NCBI GenBank assembly: GCA_033064195.1
Contig: JARBJD010000372.1
Location: 1-64,000 of the forward strand
Direction of reading: 5' to 3'
DNA length: 64,000 nt
DNA from: Blattamonas nauphoetae
Taxonomy: Eukaryota; Preaxostyla; Oxymonadida
Numbering within the stretch: the first letter of the stretch is position 1; every line of letters starts with the position of its first letter. The position numbers and the translations under genes were made by a program. Shown piece after piece: positions 38,201-49,925 of this stretch. The notes beneath the pieces are model-generated. The model saw only the letters and a list, made by a program, of their open reading frames with translations, searched no databases and was not told the DNA's origin.

Positions 38201-41200
38201 AGCAGGAAAAGCTCGACACACAAAGGAGGAAGATTTCGAGTCATGTGACTTCGTTCAGATTACAATCACTCCTCCACTCAGCCTGCTCAACCAGATGCCC
38301 ATCCAAATGTACTATCAACTTCTCCTCCCCGACCTCCAACACACCCACGAGTCTCGTCCACGCATCCCGTCTTTCATCAAACCACTCATTCCCATCACAC
38401 CAACGCCCACTCTCCATCCAGCCAGCCCTCCTCCGCCAATCTGTCCAAATCGACTCTTCCTGATCTACCCCGGTCGGTATGTGCATCTGTACCATGTTGA
38501 GAATGTTGGGGAGACGACTGTCAGAATGTGTTTCCCGCGATTCGACGTATACAAACACCTTTTGGACGACCCTCCCCAACACGTCGAAAACAGATCAGAC
38601 TCAGAAGCAATCGAACCTGACACTCCAGGGAATGATTCCTCCGCAAACCCACAAGAGAATGACACATCTCCTTCCCCATCCCATCAAGTCACTCGAGACC
38701 CACACGACATCCTCTCCAGCATCCACCCAAATCCGCTGGACTTTCGTCTTGATGGGTGTCAATGGACTCAGCCTCTGCTGATTCAAACAAATCCACAGAC
38801 AACACTCTACGCATCTCTCAAGAAGCAACGAGGCGATGTCGACTCAATCGTCACTCTGAATGGGATCACCTTCCTCCTAAACATCGATCTCTTCATGAAC
38901 GGGAACAGACTCATCCAGTTCTATTCTTCTTACTGGGTTGTCAACGAGACCTTCCTTCCTCTTGTCCTCACCCCAAACACTCCGTTCAACAGTCCAGCCT
39001 ACCAACCCGAACCGCTCCCGTTCATCGATCCGCGTGGACATCGAACACTCACCGATTCTGACCCTCAATCAGAAAAAGTGGAAGACACAAACCAAAAGAA
39101 GCCGCCTGTTCGAGATTACACGCTCATTCCCTTCACTTATTCCGACACTCGCTCAATCGGAAAATCGAAGGTCTCGTTCAGCATCCGTCGAAAGGCAAAG
39201 GCGAAGGACGAAAAAGGAAATGTTGTGTACCGTCTTTCAGATGAATCGAACGAGATCTGTTTGGACAATGCTGGCACCACAGTTCCCATCACAATTGAGG
39301 AGAAACCGTTCAACTTGAACAAATTTGAGCTGAGCGAGAAGGAATTGGAGGAACTCGCTCCGTTTGGCTTCCTCTCTGACCAACCCTCGAAAAGAACAAA
39401 GGAAACCATCATTCGTGATTTCTCTGTTTCTACCACGCTCGCACAAGCACCTTTCCAAAACACTGTCATCGTCAGGATCACTCCCCAAACAGCAATCACA
39501 TCGTCTTTCACTCATCGCCCAGTTTGGGTTCGCGCTTACCAAGAACCATCATCGTCCTCATCCTCCGACACCGATCACGACGGAATCCTTGTCAAACCAG
39601 GACAAGGCCCAATCCCGTTCATCTGGAGCAGCGAGGACAAAGACAGTTACAAATCAAAACTTCTCCAATTCGCATTCCCCACAACCGAAACCACCATCCC
39701 ACCTCCACCGTACCTCATCCCATCCAAATCATCGAGTGAGATGACTGAAGTTGCTGTGACGTTCGACACAACCCAACCTCAGATCCTCACCACAAAGGAA
39801 GGCGATTCCAGACCATTCAAGTGGAGTGGACCGATCAGCGTCGATTTTGTTGGGGAGACAGCCATCTTTGTTCCCGATCCGTCAAGAGACTCGTTTCCGT
39901 TTGTGCTGAGACTTCAGATCTCTCAAACTGGAAGGACCGGAACAGTCGTAACACTTCTTCCAGAAAATTCGACAGGCGACAATGATCCCGTCTCATTCAC
40001 GACCACACAACACGCCATCATCAACCGAACACAAACAACTCTTCGAATCTCTCAAAAGAAAGCTCCAATTTGCGAAAAAGAGGGACGCTCAGTCCACGTT
40101 CGTCCAAATTCAACCGTCGCCTTTGCGCGATTCGACGGGATCGAAGATTTGGAAGTCAGGATCGCCTTTGTCGGGTTGGACAAAGTGATGGACTTTGAAT
40201 TCGACAGAGTCAGGGAATATGGTCCGTTTGTGATCGGAAATGTGAGGAGACCAGATGGCACCAAAGCGGAGGGGAAGAAAGTATTCGTCACAACATACCC
40301 ATCCGGACGCCAGTTTGTGATGGAGATTTCGTATGAAAAGAACGCGTCTTTCAAACAACAGTTAACTCGCAGCATGAACACTCGTTTTGTGTCGAATTCG
40401 AGGATGGTGATTGATGTTCTGAAGGGCATCTCGACCCGACGAGCGTCTCGTGCGTCTCTGAACCGCATCAAACTCCCCACAACTCCCATCCTCACCCCTC
40501 CCTCGCCCGGAGACGAACAAGACCTGTCAGATCCGCAAACAGACGAAACACCTTTCCGTCCCATCCAGTTCTTCATCCGAATGGCTGGTTTGGGGATCTC
40601 TGTCATCACTGCAGGAACTGTGGACGACAGAAACCCTGTCAGACCCAGCGAGCTTGTTTACTTATCGTTCAGCGGCTTGTCTATCGAATACACAGACACG
40701 CGAGCTTCGACATCTGTCGACTTCCGCTTGGGGAATCTCCAACTCGACGATCAGAATCTCTTCGCTCGGTTCCCTGTCGTTCTGGGTCGATCGCCTGTCG
40801 GATCTGAAAAAGACAAGAAGATGCATCAGCCGATCATTCAAGGTGCATTCTTGACTCTGAAAGGAGACGAGACTGTGACATACATTAAGGGTTTCAACCT
40901 TCTTCTCCAAAAACTCGAATTGAACGTCGAACAAGAGCTGATTATGACGATGATTGCGTTTTATGCCAACGAACTCGCTCCGAGTATCGCAATGTTGACT
41001 GAAGTCAAGTTTTCGAAGACACAACCTGTCGTTCAGGAGAAGTTTGTGTCTGCGTCAATCGACGATTGCATGGATCAACTCAAACCTGTCTGGGGCAACC
41101 GAAATCTTTTGATTCAGTCGACCCAAAAACAATATTTATTCGCCGAAACATTCCTCCTGCAGCCCATAAAGATAAACATGTCAATTTCCATCTCCGACGT

Positions 41201-42467
41201 GTCCCGTTTCGCATCTCTCGGAATCGCCAAACCACTTCTCGATTTCATCTCCACCTTTTTGTTGAATCTCGACAACGCTGAGATCTCCCTCAGCGCGCTC
41301 TCCTTCTTCGATCTCCAAGGCGAGCGAAGCATCGTCATGTCTCGAATCATCCGTCACTACACAACCTCCTTCATCGTCGAGTTCTACAAACTCGTCGGAT
41401 CGATGGACGCCATCGGAAATCCTCTCGGCCTCGTCCGCTCGCTCAGCTCCGGAATCCAGAGTCTCGTCTACGAACCATATTCTGGTTTAGTCGACGGACC
41501 AGCTGGTTTCGCTTTTGGGTTGACGAAAGGAATGCAGAAATTGTTGTCAGGATCAGTCGGGGCTGTTTTAGGGTCTGCGGGGAAGATCACAGACACACTG
41601 GCGACTGGTGTCTCCAAACTCTCCGGTGATGACGAGTATATCAAGTCGAGACAGAAGCAAAAGCAGAACAAGAAGCCCAAACACGCCGTGTCTGGTCTTG
41701 TCCAGGGAGTCGCTGCTCTTGGCTCTGGTGTGATCCACGGCATCACTGGCATCTTCCTTCAGCCTATTCGAGGCGCCAGACGAGGCGGAATGAAGGGAGC
41801 ATTGAAAGGTGTCGGGAAGGGCGTGGCTGGTCTATTCGTCCGACCCACAGCTGGCCTTCTCGACATGGCCTCGCTCGCTCTTGAAGGCATCCGAAACACT
41901 GGTGGATTTCTGTCTGGAGACATGGAAATGGGACGAGCACGCGCTCCGAGATATGTGTCACCGTCGGGTTTGATCGAAAAGTATTCAGAGGAAGCAGCTC
42001 GAGCATACGAAGCATTGATGCTTGTTGGAAAATTGAAGAAAGAGGAAGATTCATGCACTCTGAAGCCGATGAAACAGAATTCTGTTGAGAAGAATTTCAC
42101 AGATGTTGTCTTCCTCCTTGTCACGACGGATCGACTTGTCCTTTATTCTTATGGGGCAGGGTTTATGCAAACATTGACAGGACATACCGTCCACACTGAT
42201 GGCCAAGCGAATAAATCCATTCTGAACATAAAATGGATCTGCCCAAATTATTCCGTTGTGGGGGCTGCGCTTCTGGGCAATGAAAAAGAGGGATATGAGG
42301 TGTCTGTGACGTACGAAAAGGGAATTAGTCGATTCCGAAAACGGATGAAGCAAGATTCGCTCAAATTTCAATTCAGGACAAAGGAGGATGCTGCCCTTGT
42401 GTATTCTCTCCTCGCTGATGTCATGAAGAACAACGAACTTCTCCATAAAGCAATTGAGCCGTTCTGA
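26279..42467 (+). CDS. VPS13: VPS13 bridge-like lipid transfer protein, about 5,352 aa
   Basis: Three small introns (26362-26411, 26501-26534, 26645-26690) sit in the first 410 bp. The rest is one 15.8 kb exon. The N-terminus (MLEAIVAKVLGGFLGKYC, then GVVELKNLRLRPEAF and SIRNIHIRYED) is the chorein motif. The interior is a long beta-rich lipid groove broken by charged linkers. Around residues 3,700-4,650 the repeated VAB-like segments include YWVVNETFLPLVL and IINRTQTTL. About residues 4,990-5,170 form the VPS13_C/ATG2-like block (NPLGLVRSLSSG, GLVQGVAALGSG, GVGKGVAGLF), followed by a PH-like end. VPS13 carries phospholipids between membranes at contact sites. At about 5,350 residues it is far above the 3,100-4,400 typical of yeast and human paralogues. 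Confidence 0.95.
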
Positions 42468-42675
42468 AAACACTATGATGTTTATTTTGATGTCTTCTTT
42501 CCCAATTTGGTTTTTTTTCTACTTTGACTCAATGATTCACACAAAGGGTTGATCTACATTTCATTGGAAGTCGATTCACGAAGAATGTCTCACAAAGTTC
42601 TGCTAGATGAATGAAATGATTATCCTCACCTCTTTTCGGAGAATGAAAAACAATATAGCAAGACAAACACAGAAA

Positions 42676-43905
42676 TCAAGAAGACTCATTCGACTGATAT
42701 TCCTGCCTTCGCATGGCTCTTGTTTTCGTTTGGAGGAAAGGAGACACAGCATCGGTCAGTGGTTCTGTTGAGGGCTTCACGACAAACTCTACCTCACCCA
42801 GATTACATCCGATTGGGTTAGCCTTGAAGTCCCTCCGCCTCCTCTCATTTTCCATCTCAACTCGTTCCTTTTCCCTCCGAATTCGATCAGCCCGACGTTG
42901 TTTTCGTTCATAGAGCTTGTTATAATCTGGCCGATCAAGAGCTCTTTGGTCGGTGTGGAACGACACTTCTTCAGGGATCACAAGTGGTCTGTCCGACGGT
43001 TGAATCATCTAGTAAGTGTATCAAGTCATAAATAATGGAGACGCATCATACGAAAGGTGGCTTGTCGAGATTAGCGGGACGGGCCCTAAATGGTTGTACT
43101 TGAGCCTCTTCCTCTTCTTTCTCAAGTTTCTCGGCGAGTCTCTGTTGATGCATTGCTCCCCTGAGGTCTGTGAGTAAAGTGAATGGCTGAGGAACAATTT
43201 CAATCTCAGTTCTTTGAATAAGCTGACAATAGTCACAAAAAGAAGAGAATACTGGTGTTGGAAATTCTGGCATAGGTCTTGCTTTAAACGGAGATACACT
43301 CTCCTCACGGCGGATAAGTTCTGATATCTGTTCCATTTCCTGAGCTGTCCGCATTCCACGTTCCTGTGTTTTGAAGGCGAAAGGGACTGGTTCTGTGAGA
43401 TGAACACTCTGCTTTTCTGGCACCCCGATGACCTACAAAATATCACCGAATGTAATTAATACTCGTTGAAGAATCTCTTTTTTCAGTTTAGTTGCCTTTA
43501 CATGATGCTTCTCCTCTTTCAGCTGACGATCCAAAGTTTTGATTCTTTCACGACGAACAGTGCGTTTGAGAACTTGTGGTGTCTAGAAAAATGAAACAAT
43601 GAAACAAAATATACAAGTGGTTGTGTAAGGTTTGCTTTTTTGTTCATCCTTTGATTGGTTAAATTCTTTCTTGAAAAGATCTGAAGAGAAAGAGATACAG
43701 AAGTGAAAAACAAAATATCTCACGTTTTTGTCCAATTTTCGTGCTCGGAATTGATTTTGCTTCATCATTTCAATTTCCTGATTCTCTCTTTGTTCACGAG
43801 AGAGAAACCTGAATTGTCTCTCGAACAAATGGAAGAATCAAACCTTGTTGGCTTATATCGAAATCTTGTTCGAAGATATGGAGACTTAGCCACTGTTCCT
43901 TTCAT
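42676..43905 (-). CDS. TPX2-repeat protein (microtubule associated)
   Basis: Seven exons join in phase across introns of 35, 43, 32, 30, 30 and 43 bp, giving 338 residues. At least three TPX2-like units are seen. Each has an FxARPxPxF-type motif (FRARKLDKNIF, PFKARPMPEF, PFRARPANL) and a following PF-x-L/F-x-TDxRG-type motif (PFAFKTQERG, PFTLLTDLRG, VSFHTDQRAL) with basic helix (RRADRIRREKERVEME). TPX2 domains bind spindle microtubules and activate Aurora A; related short proteins are found on cilia. Which role applies here is unknown. The stop at 42676 lies 208 bp from the VPS13 stop, tail to tail. Its ATG is only 8 bp from the ATG of the divergent pseudokinase-HECT gene. Confidence 0.7.
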
Positions 43906-43913
43906 CTTCCTCA

Positions 43914-46185
43914 ATGAATAAAAGGTGTGTTCAAATTGATCTCCCCACCACACAATTTACTCGAGTTTTATCAATGTCATATGAGGAGCGTGTGCACCAC
44001 TCATTCTGTACTTTTGCCTCTAGCTATTAGCTTAGCTGAAATTTACAGCAATTCTCGATCCATAACTGAAGCATTTCAGTATGGTCCGAACGACATCAGA
44101 CTCCAAAGGTACAAGTATGAAGCGACATCAGCCCACTTAAAAGAACTTGAAGACGAGAGAACAACCATCAGAGATCTTCCTTCTGAGGTCGTTGTTCAGT
44201 ACGACCATGTCGAAGTCACTGGAGATTATTATCAAGCTGACATGCTTGTGGACTATCGCACAAATCTCAAACTCTTGATGCGCTCTCACAAACCAAAGAA
44301 ATGGTCAAAAGATGTGTGGATCATCCAATATTTCGATTATTATCACTTAGGAATGCCTGAAAGTGATAGCGCAAGTGGCTCAATCACTCAGTGAAATCCA
44401 CAAAACACATGCTCACCTCAACCTTGTCTCACAGTCTATATATCTCCCATCATCTGGCCCAGCTAAAATTGGTATTGACTTCTCATTCGTCTCCATCCCT
44501 CAATACAGCTGATTTCTTCTACGCCAAACCTTGCGATTGCACGGATGACGATGAAACAGTCGATGAACCATTTCCTTTTGAAAAACCACACCGTGCTCCT
44601 GAGACATATCAAGAGGGCGGAATGTCTGTTCCTTCTTCACGCGATGTTGTTTTGAAATCTCCGACCCATTCCTTTCCAGATACAATTCAAAAGTTGACAT
44701 TTGGGCTCTTGGTCTTCTGGCATGGGAACTTGCCACAGGAGAACATTATTACACTGGTATTTCAGCTCTGTGGGCAAGCAACATCTTCAAATCCGGACAA
44801 TCTCCCGCCGTTCCCACATCGATTGATTCTCAACTCAGAGAACTGATCGAAGCAATGCTAACATTTGTTTGAGTTTTCTTCTATCTTCATCCGTCTATGT
44901 TCAGGATTATAAGCAGCGACCTTCCGCACAACAACTCACAGAGCACCCGCTCTTGAAGCCTTTTATCGAAGCTACTCCCGCCCCACCACAACCACGTGAA
45001 CATGTTCCTTCACCTGCCACTCGGCCGTTCCAGCCAACATTTGCAAAGAGTCCAGAAGAACAACACGATCTGTTTCTCAAACAGCTCAAAGCTTTAAAAT
45101 CGAAAGTACCAACTAATCAGCACAACATCACGTTTCCACACGACACTAACATTGTGGGATGCATGAAAATTATCTATGGTGTTTCTCTCACCCAAATCAA
45201 ACAACCGTGGTATGTGAACATCGACGACACAACTGGAGTCGATATTAATGGCATCAAAAGATGGTTTTTCTCAGAAATCACCGGCAAGTTGCTTAATCCT
45301 GCTGAATTACCACTATTCATTCCTGATAAAGGCGCTGATGGAAAGTTGACGATCTCAAATGAATCTCAGTTTCAACGACCAGAATACCTTCAGTTTTACA
45401 AATTTGTTGGCCTTTTGATTGGAAAATGCCTTCTGGAGGGACTTTTTGTGGAGTTTCGATTCAACGACTTCATCTGGAGACAACTCCTCGGCTATCCGCT
45501 TCACCCGTCGGACCTCCAGTTCATTCAGAGAGACCTATATCAGTCATTTCAAACAATGCTCACTCAGAACTATGTTGATTCAACACAAACATTCACTGTC
45601 CGGATAAATGAACAAAACGTTCCGCTCATCCCAAACGGCGAGAATACACTTGTCAAAGAATCTGAAATTCAAGACTATGTTGACCTAGCATGTCTCGCTA
45701 TTTTAAATCAATATACGCCTCTGTTAACTGCCATGCGGACAGAATTACACACCCTCGTCCCTGAATCGATCCTTCGCCTCCTCACACCTGAACAAATCGC
45801 CCTCCAGGTGTGTGGGATGGGAGAACTTGATGTTGCTGACTGGAAAGAGAACACACATTATGAATCCCCTCTCACTGAAAATCACCCAGTCGCCATTGCA
45901 TTCTGGGGAGTGATCGACGCATTCGACAACGAACAAAGGAAGAAAGTCCTTCGCCTTGGCACAGGATTGACGAATGCTCCTCCAACAGGCTTCAAGCATA
46001 TGAAAGCAAGCCCGACTAGCTCAACAGGAGGGTTCAACCTAAAACTCCTCCGAACCACTAAGCCAGTGATGCCTGAGGGGCACATGTGTTTCTGCCGTCT
46101 TGACATTCCTCAGGTAACTGATGTTGACGTCATGAAGAACATGATTATGAGGGCAATGGCTCAGAAGGTCCGGCCCAATGATTAG
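43914..46185 (+). CDS. Pseudokinase-HECT E3 ubiquitin ligase fusion
   Basis: Six exons (43914-44007, 44036-44313, 44351-44471, 44509-44623, 44680-44866, 44905-46185) give 691 residues. Residues about 30-285 form a protein kinase fold: a C-helix region, ADMLVDYRTNLKLL hinge, LKVIAQVAQSLSEIH helix, APE at 194-196, VDIWALGLLAWELATG, and QRPSAQQLTEHPLL. The catalytic loop HRDxKxxN reads HLNLVSQS (146-153) and DFG reads DFF (166-168), so the catalytic Asp, Lys and Asn are replaced and the kinase is probably inactive. Residues about 325-691 form a HECT domain: GVDINGIKRWFFSEIT, FYKFVGLLIGKCL, and HMCFCRLDIP with the catalytic Cys660. It likely ubiquitinates substrates chosen or gated by the pseudokinase. 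An internal ATG at 43974 is an alternative start. Confidence 0.85.
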
Positions 46186-46885
46186 TCGAATATTTCAAGA
46201 CTTTAAGCTTATATTCTTTGTTCTCTCATCATTTATTCCACCACTATTTCATTGCGATGCATTTTTTGATGGAACCCAAATCATTCGATTCACATGAACG
46301 GAGTTTCTCTGTCAACATGTAGATAAAAGGGTTGATCAATCAGGATACGATTTCGTCCAATCTATCTATCATGTAGAACCCTTTCCAGAAACCTGCAAAA
46401 TGAGAGTTAGAAGTTCTAACTCATCTTTTCCAAAGTATTTGCGAAAAATAACATCGTGTTAGAACAAAAATTGTGTGAAATGGGACCCAACTTTTGTATC
46501 CTTCCTAATTTTTTGGAGACCACTAATCACTCATGACTATTTCAGAAATAGTGTCCATTAAACGTGAAAATGCTTTAATATCCAGAAATCGAACACTGAA
46601 AATGAGACTTTTTCTCCACAAAAAATTGTAAAAGTATTTTAGCCCGCACTGTTGTTGAAATAGAGGTTAATGTTCTCCAAAATTCTAGTTGTCGAGATGA
46701 CATTCCTTTTATTTGAGGAAATTGGCATCAACGGAAGATCTTCACTTTTTGATAAAAGGAGAGTGAGGAAATGAGAAAAGAATGTCAGACTATTGCATTC
46801 GAAGTCAAGAAGCTGGCGTAGTCATCAACGCTGATCTTCGGATGTGTAGCGATAATTGGAGGCGGTTTCACCCCGTGGAAACTCG
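46186..46885. other. Intergenic, no gene seen
   Basis: The 700 bp after the HECT gene hold no recognisable frame, RNA gene or repeat. A 17-base palindrome-like GTTAGAAGTTCTAAC occurs near 46410. Confidence 0.4.
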
Positions 46886-47180
46886 TCAGTAGAAAGTGCT
46901 AAATATGGTGTGTAACTGATTAATACTGTTCATCGTTATCAATTCCAGAAAATTAGAAACTTCCACTGAAGCGATCGTGAGATAGGGATGGCTCATTTCA
47001 CGAGTGACTGCCGCACTTGAGCCTGTTTTATCTGACGATATTGGATCGATTATGGAAGAAAAAAAGAGAATACCCTGTTGATGAAGATATGCTTTACTCT
47101 GGAAGTGCTTGATACAGTCTTCTGTCCGCGATCCCTCCAACCCAGTTTGTCTTTTCCTTGTTTCCGTGATGTTTCGGAAA
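46886..47180 (-). CDS. Possible small multi-exon gene, unidentified
   Basis: A minus-strand frame contains a segment with protein-like composition (RTEDCIKHFQSKAYLHQQ). It continues across a possible intron of about 43 bp into DKTGSSAAVTREMSHPYL. Splice signals GTATTC and CGTCAG fit. The start was not found and the C-terminus is ambiguous. No family is recognised. It could equally be chance frames. Confidence 0.3.
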
Positions 47181-47509
47181 TTCCTTCAAGTATATTGTTC
47201 CTGTAAGACAGGTCTACAATAAAAGTCTAAAAATGAAGAAAAGCGAGCAAAATAATGAAAAAGACAGATCAACCAATGAAACAAGAAAATTTGTCCAGAC
47301 CACCTTTGATCCGTCGCAATCCCGCTTCGGTTCGATTCTGTTCTTTCATCATCTATTCATTCTTCTTCACTTTTGGGTTTCGGTTTGGTAATTCGCGTGT
47401 TTTGTGAAGCCCAAAAAATGAAATATGGGTAGCATGGCTCTGTGATTTAGAAGCGAAATTGAGAAATGGACAACGGAAAGTTGCATGACACAATTTCAGG
47501 TGTGTAATT

Positions 47510-49925
47510 ATGGAGGGAACAAAGTTAAGAAGATTGGGTCCCATTTCACACATTTATGTTGAAACAAAATCTTCTGTTTACGAGAAACTCTTGTCAAAAC
47601 ATCACTATAAGGTTTCCATTTCTCTTTCATCGCTCATTTTGTCGAAAGGAGCCAGAAAAGCTTGGTCTATTCTAATTCCTCGCAATCATCTTCTTTTCCG
47701 CTTTTACAGGCGAAGGGGGTTTTGGGGTGTTTGTTCTCTCACCTTTTTCACCTTCTTAGAGTTTACAAAGTCACCAATCAAAAAAGAAAAACTGTTGCAG
47801 TGAAAATCATAAAGAATAAAGATTTTGACATCAAAGAAGTTCAAACACCACGTGATCTCTCGAAGTCTTCCCATGTTTCTGCTTCATTTTCCAGACACAA
47901 AAGCCCATTCCTCGTTAATCTTCTCAACTTTATCCAAGACGAAGCCTGGATCTTGCTCGAAACTGAATTTTGCAATGCCAATGTAGATCATTTCTTTTCT
48001 CTACTTATTACGAATAGAGTCTCCAGGATACCCTTGATCACTTTGGCAAACTCTCAGAAGCGACCACACGACAACTAATGTTCCAATTCTGTCATATTTT
48101 TTGTCTTTTATAGCTTCGTTTAGTCACTGGTCTTGATTTATTGCATAGTCAGCATATGATCCATCGGTTTCGTCGTCACATTTTTCTTCACACACAGATC
48201 TCTTCACCCTTCAGAGATATCAAACCGGACAATATCCTCCTCCACAACATCAACCCACAGAACGAAAAATTGGTGAATTGCCTCGTGAAAATTGCGGATT
48301 TCGGTCTATCCAGACGCCTCGATTCTCGGAATCTCGCTCAAACCATCTGTGGGACACCTCTCTACATGGTCCTCATTTTTCATCCTTATTCTTCCCATAA
48401 ATTCTCACAGGCCCCAGAATTACTCTTTCAAATCGAGGATTACACAGCAACTGTCGACATCTGGTCAGGCGGCGTTATGCTCTATGAGCTTGTCTCTGGG
48501 AAGTAATTTTTATTTTTCTCCCCTTAATTTTGCATTATTTACATCTATTCTCCAAGACCACCTTATGTTCCAAACAATCCACTCGCACTCATCAGGTTTC
48601 CTCGTCTTCTCATTTTACCCATTTTATTCTTCTTCTCCGAGCCGAACAATCCCTTTTCTTTTTTCCTCTCTCATATTCCACCTCTCCCCTCCTCCAGAAT
48701 GATCTCAGTCCCCCCTCCTCGCCCTCCAAACATCTCCGATCAATTATGGGACTTGATCCAAATGATGCTTTCGCCACAAGCTGCTGCCCGCCCTTCGACA
48801 ACCGAAGTTCTGCAACATCCGTGGTTCCAAGGTGCAACATTCCCAGAGGGGATCAAACGGAGAATGGACGACCTTTCTGATTTGGCAGCACCAGCTCGAA
48901 AGGATGGGGAAGGGAAAACTGATTCTGGTGAGCAACGAAGACGAGAGCGGGAAACGAAGATGGCAGAGCGGGAAGCAGAACGACGAGCGAAAGATGAAGA
49001 ACGAAGGAAGAACCAAGAAAGGAAGCAGAGGGAAGAAGAAGAACGAAAGCGGATTCAGATCGAAAACAAGCGAAGAGAGGAAGAAAACAAGCGATTGGCA
49101 GAAGAAGAGAAGCGGAAGCGAAAAGCCGAGCAAGAAAAAGCAAAACGAGAGTTGGAACAGCGTCGCCAAGACGAGAAGGACCTCCCGCTGATTCTCCAAC
49201 AGATTGCGGAAATGGAAGAAAGAGAAGCACGTGAACGACAACGACGACGACAGCAACAGGAAGATGAGGAGAACAGACAGAGAGAGGCACTACGAGCACA
49301 GGAACAGGCACGCGCTGCTGAAGAATCAGCGACGAAGCGACGCAGAGAGCTCGAACATAAACTGGCCGAAGCGATGAACCAAGCAACAAACCTGGCAGCT
49401 GTCCAGGATCTCGTGCGACAGCTGCAGAACGAGGCGGACGACATGTCAGCGCAGGAGATTGAGGAAATCTACGCAGCGAATCAGGCGCGAATGAGCCAGT
49501 GGATGCGACAGAAGAAAGAGAAGGAAGCAAACCGGATTGGGCGTCTCTTCCCATTCCGATTCTCGTCGTCGCCTCCTCCCCCCTCCTTCCCTCATCCACC
49601 ATCCCAACAACAACAGACTGCGGATCAGCCACCACCCAAACAACGACAGACTGCAGATCAGCCACCACCCAAACAACGACAGACTGCAGATCAGCCACCA
49701 CCCAAACAACAACAGATTTCGGATAGGCCACCGATTCAGACACACCTGTCAATGCCAGTGCAGACACAACCAGTCCTCGCTTTTCAGCAGGGCCGGATCG
49801 TGTCCCCAGCCGACACACCACCTCGCGCTCAGACGGAGCCTGCTCGTGGAACTCCGCTTCTGAAGACAATAAATGGGCAAAGGGTGTTCCGAAGAGCGGT
49901 GAAGAAGGAGGAGGAGGAATTTTGA
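47510..49925 (+). CDS. ULK-like Ser/Thr kinase with coiled-coil and proline-rich tail
   Basis: Nine exons in consistent phase give 653 residues. Introns are 98, 33, 44, 33, 48, 42, 54 and 102 bp, and exon 2 is only 17 bp (47710-47726). The kinase domain (about 30-285) has VAVK with Lys55, HRDIKPDN (149-156), DFGLS (178-182), GTPLYMAPE and PFVNLL-type N-lobe contacts, so catalysis looks intact. The glycine loop is unusual, AKGVLGVY, lacking the first Gly. The DFGLS and CGTPLYM motifs and overall order resemble ULK/ATG1 or related kinases. The rest is a long charged coiled coil (RREEENKRLAEEEKRKR) and a disordered tail with 33-bp repeats. The substrate is unknown. Confidence 0.8.
49608..49739 (+). 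repeat. In-frame 33-bp minisatellite in the kinase tail
   Basis: Three nearly perfect units encode Q(Q/R)QTADQPPPK, followed by a degenerate fourth. All units keep the reading frame. Such arrays commonly vary in copy number. Confidence 0.85.

Noticed and set aside
26622-42473. Many antisense and alternate-frame ORFs of 60-150 aa within the VPS13 gene
   Set aside because: They are shadows of a confident 15.8 kb exon and show no domains. Their Ser/Arg-rich make-up follows from the VPS13 codons.
18610-46185. Reassigned stop codons, as in some oxymonads that read TAA/TAG as Gln
   Set aside because: Arp3 and HECT end at TAG, V-ATPase E, the PHD protein and cyclophilin at TAA, and VPS13 at TGA, each at the expected C-terminus.
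49608-49739. CRISPR-like short repeats
   Set aside because: The units are directly adjacent with no spacers and stay in frame inside a kinase gene.
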